DNA from: Amphimedon queenslandica | Lineage: Eukaryota > Porifera > Demospongiae > Haplosclerida > Niphatidae | DNA: 26,901 nt | Assembly: GCF_000090795.2 (NCBI RefSeq) | Contig: NW_003546652.1 | Location: 33,420-60,320 of the forward strand | Reading direction: 5' to 3' | Part shown: in pieces, positions 19,279 through 26,901 of the stretch | How the letters are laid out: every line of letters starts with the position of its first letter | Numbering within the stretch: position 1 is the first letter of the stretch | Notes under the pieces: generated by a model | The model's database searches: none | What the model was told of the DNA's origin: nothing | Seen by the model: the letters and a program-made list of their open reading frames with translations, nothing else | Translations under genes and position numbers: made by a program

Positions 19279-19652
19279 GTCAAGTATTGTATAGGTGATA
19301 TTGGTAGCCATTGGTGTATGGTGTAATAGTACAATGGTGATACAATGGTATGTAAGGTGGTGGGATGGTGATAAGGTGGTGATAGGTGTAATAGTAAGAT
19401 GGTGTTTAAGATACAATATCGTATAGGATTGGTGATAATGGTAACCATTGTGGGTATATGGTGTAATGGTGAAGATGGTATTAAAGTCGTGTAAAGGTAG
19501 TTAGTTAGATGGCGGTAAGGTGGTAGGATAGCTATGATGGTATAATGGTGATAGGTTACATATGGTGCTGTAGTAAGATGGTGCATTGGTAATATGGTGA
19601 TAGGTTACATACAATGGACTGATAAGGTGGTAATATGGTGATAAGGTTGCGT
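19279..19652. repeat. GTG-rich module (3' flank of gene D)
   Basis: Homologous to 15717-16038 and more distantly to 2340-2850. It separates the truncated 5' end of gene C from the stop of gene D by only about 375 bp. On the minus strand it yields a His/Thr/Tyr/Pro-rich open stretch that runs into gene C's first ankyrin codons and stops (EAAWR then TAA). That stretch is a chance chimera. Confidence 0.85.
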
Positions 19653-22600
19653 TTAAGATACAATATCTTGTCCTGGTGGGTCGACCTGTTGTCCTTCAAG
19701 TTTCTCATGATATCCACTCACTTTGCTTTGTTCTAAAAGAAATAAATCATAATGTATCTCTTGAAGATATTTAACTACTGATGAATCAGGATTAACTGAT
19801 TGAGCTATTTCAATATCGTGTGGATGAGGTTTTAAACTGAATGCGCCAACTAAAAACTGAACAAGCTCTAAATGAGAACTCACACTAGCAAAGTAAAGCA
19901 TGGTTTTACAATCATCAGTTTCAGCTAGTGCATTACATTTGAGATCAGTTAGAAAGTATTGTACTAACTCCATACTACCAGCTTCACATGCTCCATGAAC
20001 TGAAGTGTATCCATTATTGTCAGGATCATCAGGACTACAGGGGAAGGTCTCTATGAGATAACATACCATACGAATATTATCAGAACGAGAAGCATAATGA
20101 AGAGGAGTACGACCAGACTTGTCTTTAGGTACTGGATTAGAAACAATGTTTGGTTCCAAATACTGGTATATATACACTCTTATTCTCTCTGCTAGTAAGT
20201 GTAAGCAGGTGATACCATCTTCATCTTCTGCTAAAGGATCCAGTCCATGTGTCTCAATTAGTGTTCTTACTATTCCAATATCACCTCCCTCACATGCTGC
20301 ATGAAGTAAACCACGTCCTCTATTATTCATTACAATAACACCTTGAGGATAAATACTGGATAAATAACGAAATACATCCATATGGCCATTACTGCAAGCT
20401 GTATGTAATACAGTGGATCCTTCATTATCAGTAGTTGTAAGGAGATCATGATGAGTAGAACTACTAGTGACTGAGAAGAGTAAAGCTTCAGCGGTATCCT
20501 TATGACCAGAGGCAACTGCTAAGTGTAATGGTGTCTGTCCTTTCTTGTTAGTAATTAATAAGTTATTGTTAGACAGACTGGCTTTTAGTAACAGTGATAC
20601 CATATTCTGTTGCACACGTTGACAGGCTACATGTAATGGTGTATTACCATCTTTATCTTGTACATTAATAAGTACCGCATTATGTGGATTATTGTATATG
20701 TCATGAGGACTGTCTAATAAACACTTTATCTCACGTAACCAGACAACACTCATTGAAGGTACCCTCTTACTCAGTAAATATTTTAATATTTCATATTCAT
20801 TAACTGCTACAGCAACATGCAGTGGTGTACGGTCTTGATGATTGGTTGCATTAGGATTACAATAATTATTATCAATGAGATACTTCAATACATTCAAGTG
20901 ACCCCTCTCTACTGATATGTGAACTGCTCCAGACCCTTCATCATCAGTAGCTGATAGATTACACTTCTTACTAATAAGATATTTAATAACTTCTAACTGA
21001 TTGAAGTACACTGCAATAACGAATGGAGTATGACCATCTGTACTGTGAGGTAGTTCAAGTGATGATGGTATGTGTTCTATAATGTACTTGATCAAGTTCA
21101 ATCTTCCCTCACTACATGCTAAGTGAATAGGAGCCATTCCCTCATCATTCACAGCACACAGATCTAACTGATGATTCTCTACCAGATGTTTGAGTATAGG
21201 AAGAGAGTCACTGTACTCACAGGTAATGTGAAGAACTGTTGATCCATTTGAAGTCTTAGCTGCTACATTACACTGAGGAAGACTAGTGAGATAAAGTACA
21301 ACTGGAACATGACCTCCTTCACATGCTTTATGAAGAACTGTACTACCAGTATCAGTAGTAGTGGCATTAATATCACACCGATACTTGTTGATCAGTTCCT
21401 GTAGACAATGTAGCTTACCTTTATAAGCAGCTGAATGAGCTAGTGTGTACTTGTTATTGCTAGTGTGATTAGTAATATCCACACTATACTCCTGACTGTA
21501 CAATTCCAGTATATGAGTATGTTCAGTCTGTGCCACTGCATGCAATCCTGTAAAACCATATTTATCAGTAGCTAAAGGCTCAAGCTTATACTGTTGTATT
21601 AGTAATTGTACTAGATCAAGATTACCTGAGAAACAGGCAAATGTGACACATCCTTGATCACGTCTCATCTTAGCATTGACATCACATTTCATATCATTTA
21701 TTAGAAATGTGACCACTTGAATATTACCACTCTCACAGGCTAAATGCAATGGTACTTGACCTTCATTGTCAGTAGAGTGTAGTAAACTAATGTATTGAGG
21801 ATATTGACTGGTGATATGCTTGATAAAGTGATTGTGACCTTTTAATGATGAAAAATGAATAACATTCCAACCTTTGTCATCTGTTAGGATCAGACTACAC
21901 TTGTAATCCTTCATGTATAATTCCAGTAGTAAAATATCACCAGATTCAGCAGCATAATGAATTGGTAACTTACCATTACTGTCAGCTTGATGAGGATCTA
22001 ACTGATAGGTAGTTATTAATTCTTTAACAAGAGGTAAGTTAAGAGACAGTGAGGCATAATGTAAAGCAGTGAGGCCATTCTTAGTGACTGCAGTAGGAGA
22101 CAAACCTTGTTCAGTAATAAGATACTGAACTAAATCAAAGTTACCACTCCATGCAGCATGATGTACTAATGTGCGTCCTTCATTATCTGTTTTATTAATA
22201 TCACAATGCTGTACCTCAATGAGATATTGAGTGATATCAATATGACCATGACGACAAGAATGATGAAGACATGCCATGCCTTTATTATCAGTAATATTAG
22301 GATCACTGTTATGATTATTGATAAGATATTTAACGGAATTAATACTACCTGAATGGCAGGAGTAGACTAATGGTGTATGACCATAAGTATTAGTATCATT
22401 AGCATTGAGATTATACTGAGATGTGATATAACTTAATACACTAGTAGAACCTGACCAGGTAGCATAATGTACTGGAGATATACCATCATTAGCTAATGTA
22501 CAATTGATAGTATAATCTTCTAATGCTTTCACTAGTGATGTACTGCCACTGACTGATGACCAATGAAGTAATGACCTACCATCATTTGTAGTGGCATTGA

Positions 22601-23566
22601 TGTCAAAGTTAGGGCAAGTGCTAGCTTTCTTGAGAAGTGAAGAAAACATTTTAACTCTTTCATTTTGTTTGATAAAATTAATATTTGGTTTTGCTCTAGT
22701 ATTATTTATAATATCAATAACTGATGCATCACTTTGTGCCATAAGCTTACTATACACAATACCAGCTGGAATATGTATACCTGCATAACATGCCCAATGT
22801 AGACATGACTTACCATTATTATCATTAACAAATAATGCTTCGTTACCTTGAATACTAACAATATACTCAACAACTGATGATGAAGCAAACCATGAAGCAA
22901 TATGAAGTGGAGTCCTACCATATTGATCTTTTACATCAATGGATAATTGATATCGATTTATAAGATACTTAAAAAGCTCAACACTTTTAATATTCATAGA
23001 ACGACAAGTATAATGTAGTATACTAGACCTTGTCTTAGTTATGTCATCTGGTGAGAAGAGGTTTAATGATTCAAGCTTGTGGACTAATGCTAACTCTCCG
23101 CTTTGACAAGCTAGCAATGATAGAGACTCGCTATGAAAATTAATTTGAGAAGTATTACAATTTCTCTCAATAAAAAATTCCACTAGGTCAGAATGGCCCC
23201 CCATTGCTGAGTACAGTAATGCAGTGTTATTGCTATTGTCTGGTTGATCAGGAGGAATGTGACACATGTCTACTAGATATTGTACTATAGATAAGTGGCC
23301 TTTATAAGATGCCATATGTATACTAGATACACTATTATCATCACCTTCATTAGGATCAATGCCATATTGATGGATGAGTAGTTGAAGGATCTCAATGTGT
23401 CCACCATATGATGCAGAGTGTAACGGAGTCCAGCCATGAAGACCACAATGATATGTCCTGGAGCCAAACTTGTCAAGAAGCCATTGTACTTCATCTTTTA
23501 ATCCTCTCCAAGCTGCTTCATGTAATGGTGTACTGGTATTCTCATACCATAATGGATCACATATAT
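19653..23566 (-). CDS. gene D exon 6: ~34 ankyrin repeats
   Basis: One uninterrupted 3.9-kb exon (about 1303 residues; protein residues ~407-1710). It is entered through acceptor TTCTTCATAG in phase 1, giving D-ICDPLWYENTSTPLHEAAW, and it ends DIVS-TAA. The open frame extends upstream into the intron to 23615 but the spliced start is 23566. About 34 ankyrin units follow, with TPLHxAxxxGH...LV.YLI consensus positions. They are interrupted by two non-ankyrin inserts: one around 22575-22770 (IVYSKLMAQSDAS through INFIKQNERVKMF) and one around 20650-20770 (PSMSVVWLREIKCLLDSPHD). Ankyrin arrays bind proteins; the partner is unknown. Near-identity to gene C at the 3' end points to recent duplication or gene conversion. 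Confidence 0.9.
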
Positions 23567-23647
23567 CTATGAAGAATATTATTATTAACACATGTATGTA
23601 ATCCTGTTTGACCATTGCCCAATGGAGGGTTGACTAAATGTACTTAC

Positions 23648-23687
23648 CAATATCAGTGGATGAGTGCTTAAACTCTTCTATTGAAAA
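23648..23687 (-). CDS. gene D exon 5 (40-nt linker exon)
   Basis: Encodes FSIEEFKHSSTDI plus one base, between acceptor AAATTCACAG and donor GTAAGTAC. Length, phase (0 to 1) and sequence equal gene B exon 5. Flanking introns are about 51 and 81 nt. Confidence 0.8.
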
Positions 23688-23738
23688 CTGTGAATTTGAA
23701 AATAATAATATTAAATTATCAAGACAAGGATAACAAAC

Positions 23739-24454
23739 CTCTCTTAGATCATATTTATCTTCACCACATGTTAGTTCAGTGATACCAATACTAGCTAACT
23801 GTTGCTGTAGCTTTGTAGTTAGAGGAAATAATAAAGAATAAAGATACTCGGAAATGAGGTAACCCAAACAGAGAGAACTCAGGTGAACAGATCTAAAGTG
23901 AAGATCATATTCAGGAATATCCAAACTTTTTGGTATTGCTCTACGAAAGAAGAATATGTCATCCAGTGTGTAGTCATCTCTGTCAACTTTAGCAATCATT
24001 ACTCGTGTACCAGGAGGAACACTTTTTACACCAAACTGTACAGCATCAGCATCTTTCAATAGTCCACCACTGTTTACAAAATAATCCTTTAACTTCTCTT
24101 CATATGACGACCAAGTTCTCTTTAATGAACCATTTTTGGGTAGAAATATTCCAACAAGTTTTATGATTAGTTTATAGTTGAACCATGACACATACTTGTC
24201 TTGTAGCAGAGTAAATAAATTTGATAATGTTTGGATATCTTTAAACTCTTCCCTAACTGCTTCAGCAGTTGTTTGCTGTTCCTTTTTAGGACCAAGTAAT
24301 GACAATGCGTGTGCATTAAGGTAGTCAATGATTCTAGGTAGATCCCTTGATTTGAAGGAATTTTTTGTTATTCTAATCGCTTCAAGAAATTCATCTCGTA
24401 GATCGTGCAGTTTGCTTGCTAAGTCAAAATGCTTACCAGAAAGACCACCAGTAC
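23739..24454 (-). CDS. gene D exon 4: unnamed helical + PPGTRVMIAKVD...LTCGEDKYDL domain
   Basis: A 716-nt exon (residues ~155-393) between acceptor TACATTGTAG and donor GAGAG/GTTTGT. Its first half is predicted by eye as helical (KLHDLRDEFLEAIRI, RIIDYLNAHALSLLGPKK, KYVSWFNYKLIIKLVGIFL, WSSYEEKLKDYFVNSGGLL). Its second half has a more strand-like pattern: VPPGTRVMIAKVDRDDYTLD, IFFFRRAIPKSL, LYSLLFPLTTKLQQQLASIG and the end ELTCGEDKYDLRE. I know no named domain for it. From memory, similar domain pairs occur in sponge and cnidarian Death-domain and NLR-like proteins. The exon is uninterrupted, unlike gene B's. Its position between Death and ankyrin domains suggests a regulatory or oligomerisation role (inference). 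Confidence 0.8.
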
Positions 24455-24540
24455 CTACAATGTACAAATGCCCTTATTAATGATTTAACTGTAAGCATGA
24501 ATTGTGTATGATCTATTTTTATATCATTGTGAGGGATTAC

Positions 24541-24612
24541 CTCCTACTCTGTCAGTGCTTGCTGGTGACATACATGTAGCTACCTCATCTGTTTCAGGAG
24601 TGACACTCTTTT
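24541..24612 (-). CDS. gene D exon 3: short linker exon
   Basis: A 72-nt exon, phase 1 to 1, with acceptor TTATTTTTTAG and donor GGAG/GTAATCC. It encodes KSVTPETDEVATCMSPASTD and a few more residues. The composition is polar and Ser/Thr-rich, like a flexible linker. The counterpart in gene B is 36 nt longer, but its phases agree. Including it makes D's exon total consistent in frame. Confidence 0.65.
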
Positions 24613-25782
24613 CTAAAAAATAAAATTATAACCAAATAGTAATTTTGTGCATGTGAGACAATATGCTAGGGAATTAATTTCACGAGAAATTTAATTCTAA
24701 TTAATTTTACTAAGGCTGAAAAAAGAACATGACTATAATGAGCGAGAAAATTCGGTCAAATTCAAGTAACATTCATTATACTGAGACTGGAATTTTGTGC
24801 ATTATGATTAATGACATTCATATGACTTCAACTACTAAAGTAGTTGGCTTGATACAAAAAAGGAGATAATTAGGGATGAGGCTATTATTTCTTACCTATT
24901 ATGCTATTTCATGCCTTTAATCGTTATGATTCCCAATATTGCTCATGGTAATTCACTCAAAGATGGATTTAGTTACATTATTTCACTTCTTTGCAGTCTC
25001 ACCCCGCTTCTTCACTAGAGAAGGAAGGGTCTGGAGACATTCAAAGCATATCTTGGACACAATGGAATGTAATTAGTGCTGCAGCTTCATCATTGACTGG
25101 ATGCACCTACGTGTTAATTTCACGTGATGAACAGGCCCTTAGTGATTGACATTTGCTTGCCACTAAATCCTGTTAGCATTATAATCACTAAAAACTTTGT
25201 GATGCCCATCTGCTGTTTATTCTTATCTTCCCTTTGAACTTCAGACCCTGTAACAACTCATAAAACTACTTCAAATTCTACCTATCTTCAAGACGCCATT
25301 TTATTAAAATTATATTATGCAATATTCACAAGCCTGCAGTGGTACCACGTGGTTGGAGCAATCTGATTGGTGCGCATACATTAAAGCACAAGGACCAAGA
25401 AAAGCTTTGAGTGTCTCCAAACCTTTCTTTCTCCAGCGAAGATGCGGGACTAAACTAATTTCTTTGATAATTGGCAACCATTTTCTCAATTTTTGGTTCT
25501 TTAACTAGACCTCTATGTATTTATTATTAAACTTACAATTATTTAAGTATTATTGATGAGATTAATATAAATATTAATAAATTATGCCCGTTCTTTCCGT
25601 TTATTACAGCATAATGCTCAGGACTCTAAAATTTTTACAGAAACTATGCTGGCATATTAGCCGCATCCCCAGAGATAAATTGGCTACCCAACCCAACCTA
25701 TGCTAACACATAATATATTATCATAGATACTGTGACACTGACAGTGATACTATTGATGTCAACATTCAACTAATATACGAAC
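24613..25782 (-). other. gene D intron 2 (1.17 kb, unusually long)
   Basis: The equivalent intron of gene B is about 47 nt, so over 1.1 kb has been inserted or retained here. The content looks like decayed repeats. Near 25003-25042, TCTCACCCCGCTTC and GAAGGAAGGGTCTGGAGA form an imperfect inverted pair, and there are AT-rich pieces. A 63-codon plus-strand open stretch (25317-25508) has no recognisable domain. The short segment GGAGCAATCTGATTGGTGCG near 25357 has CCAAT-box-like ATTGG, possibly by chance. Confidence 0.55.
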
Positions 25783-26107
25783 CTTTTGAACTAGTTGATC
25801 CTGCAGGTGGCATAGCTGGTAGAGGATGTTCACGAGCTATTTCATCAGCTAATGCTGGATCACCTCCTCCTTCTTTAACAGCGACACACACTCTCCTCCA
25901 ACAAGGAATACCATAACGCTCGTAATCATAATCTTTCCTTAACCAATTACTCCAAAACTTTCTGCAGGCAAGTGACGGTGTTTCCACGACAATCAGCTTC
26001 TATCTTGTTAATTGTGTTTATTTTGAGACGCAAGGAAATGGCAATCTGCTTCCAGGAAGCTGAAAGTTGCTCAATTTTCTCATAAATATCATAAAAGTCA
26101 TCGATGC
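25783..26107 (-). CDS. gene D exon 2: Death domain with a 1-nt frameshift
   Basis: The acceptor is TTTTGCACAG and the donor CAAAAG/GTTCGT. It encodes SIDDFYDIYEKIEQLSASWK, the Death-domain helices (INTINKIEADC, CLQKVLE), then after a shift NWLRKDYDYERYGIPCWRRV through GGGDPALADEIAREHPLP. An extra base within AATTA at 25945-25949 (gene B: TATTGG; here TAATTGG) creates TAA after VLE, about residue 76. Dropping one base restores a continuous Death domain. It also makes the six-exon sum divisible by three, which supports either an assembly error or a very recent lesion. The Death domain mediates homotypic contacts in apoptosis and immune signalling. Confidence 0.8.
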
Positions 26108-26151
26108 CTGTGCAAAATATCATGAAATGTCAAATATACTCCCAAACTCAC

Positions 26152-26218
26152 TTAGTTCTTTATTGCAAACGTTTATAAAAGGAGCAGAGGAAGAGCTAGG
26201 GCTTGTACTTGTAGCCAT
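26152..26218 (-). CDS. gene D exon 1: start and leader
   Basis: ATG at 26218-26216 begins MATSTSPSSSSAPFINVCNK, with donor CTAA/GTGAGT. The leader, phase and donor match gene B exon 1, with a two-or-three-residue difference in the Ser-rich stretch. No signal peptide or membrane segment is seen. The first intron is about 44 nt. Confidence 0.75.
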
Positions 26219-26350
26219 TGCTTGTGAAGATAGGTCAATGTTTACACCCACGCAAAAGGTGGTTAGTCCAGCGAGGCGTGGCTCAGTAATACTCCGTAGT
26301 CTCTAGTAGATATAGCTCTACGGACTGTACGGAGTAAACACGTGGGTTTG
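26219..26350 (-). promoter_or_regulatory. putative promoter region of gene D
   Basis: Contains the TTGCGTGGGTGTA box (minus strand, 26243-26255) shared with gene B's upstream region at nearly the same distance from the ATG. The box includes GCGTGGG, the core of EGR-type zinc-finger sites in animals. Upstream is an inverted repeat, ACTCCGTA (26291-26298) and TACGGAGT (26328-26335). The regulatory role is inferred from conservation only. Confidence 0.4.
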
Positions 26351-26901
26351 AATGGTTTAGTCTTCACTTTTTTGTCGAGATACTTGTAGAAAACCTCTCT
26401 TCATCTCTTAGTAGAACACCATCAAACAAGTATCTCTTGACTTTCAGACTATTTCATTTATTAAATAAAGGAGTGAGTACCCCACAGTCTACACACTGGA
26501 GTAAGGACAGGCCTAGTCTCTAGGACAGGCCTAGGTGGCGTCAGACTAGGACAGGCCCGACAGAGGAACAAGGGCTTGTAGCCCGGGCATTGTATGACTG
26601 TAGTACTTTCCCGTCCCACGCGTATGGCAGGTTGGTAGTCTCGCTAGCCAGACCCTTGCCTTCCAGGGAAATCATGTTTATGTTGGAGTTCTGTCAGCTT
26701 TTACCCAAAGTGGTGAGTTAGCTCTACTTTTGTATTAACCTTATCAATGGTAATAGGAACTACACGCTCATTTAAATGGATCAATTAGTTCCAATACTAT
26801 GTGTAAGCTGATTGAGCTCAAGTCCAAGAAACAGCTTTTAGGAGGAAAAGATGAGGGTTTCGCTGATTCTAATCCAAACAGTTGGAAGACAGTATGAGTG
26901 A
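26351..26901. other. spacer with AGGACAGGCC triplicate; no firm gene
   Basis: AGGACAGGCC occurs three times (26504-26513, 26522-26531, 26548-26557), the first two followed by TAG. On the plus strand there may be a small exon before AAAGTG/GTGAGT at about 26717-26722 and another after CAATTAG at about 26790. The latter can read MCKLIELKSKKQLLGGKDEG to a TGA near the window edge. The link between them is uncertain. Confidence 0.35.

Noticed and set aside
19260..19586. minus-strand His/Thr/Pro-rich frame running into gene C
   Set aside because: A translation of the GTG-rich repeat joined by the duplication breakpoint. It stops immediately after EAAWR.
19653..26218. bacterial or symbiont origin of the ankyrin genes
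   Set aside because: Several conserved GT-AG introns with matching phases in B and D, a Death domain and the nearby LONP1-like exons argue for an animal nuclear genome.
26684..26897. possible two-exon plus-strand gene at the right edge
   Set aside because: Splice phases only join by choosing a frame without an upstream ATG, no homology was recognised, and it is cut by the window end.

Overview
The window looks like nuclear DNA from an early-branching animal, most likely a demosponge of the Amphimedon type. This rests on four things: AT-rich sequence, very short GT-AG introns (about 45-60 bp), abundant TACATGTA-type palindromes, and a multi-exon gene family joining a Death domain to a very long ankyrin array. 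The sponge assignment is inference; splice sites, domains and paralogy are read directly from the sequence. No rRNA, tRNA, CRISPR array or prokaryotic operon was seen.

The minus strand carries four tandem relatives of one gene family. They are called A to D here, from low to high coordinates. Gene D (26218 down to 19653) is the most complete. It has six exons: a short leader, a Death-domain exon, a linker exon, an exon for an unnamed two-part domain, a 40-nt exon, and one 3.9-kb exon holding about 34 ankyrin repeats. The exon lengths sum to 5134 nt. Removing one extra base in the Death-domain exon gives 5133 nt, which is 1711 codons exactly, so D is either a 1710-residue protein with one assembly error or a freshly broken gene. 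Gene B (8736 to 2963) has the same exon plan but carries a CGA-to-TGA type stop, a frameshift, a second stop and a ~390-bp insertion. Gene C (19275 to 16042) is a head-to-tail duplicate of D's ankyrin exon plus its downstream flank. It lacks all 5' exons and has lost about six ankyrin repeats in frame. Gene A (2085 to 150) is a decayed internal fragment of the ankyrin exon. A GTG-rich low-complexity module lies just downstream of B, C and D, and so belongs to the duplicated unit.

Between B and C (8.8-15.7 kb) lies a repeat-rich, gene-poor stretch. On the plus strand it holds the remains of a mitochondrial Lon protease gene (LONP1-like). Four exons are recognisable (10644-12453), with a ~180-bp tandem repeat occupying the first intron and a frameshift in the last exon before an 875-base assembly gap. 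One of these exons recurs as a second decayed copy at 14337-14856, split by a 395-bp TA-inserting MITE. Another MITE (13717-13926) and a near-perfect 235-bp fold-back (15465-15699) follow.

The likely biology is a rapidly evolving Death-domain/ankyrin receptor or adaptor family, changing by tandem duplication and by recombination between repeats. The link to innate immunity or cell death is inference from architecture only.
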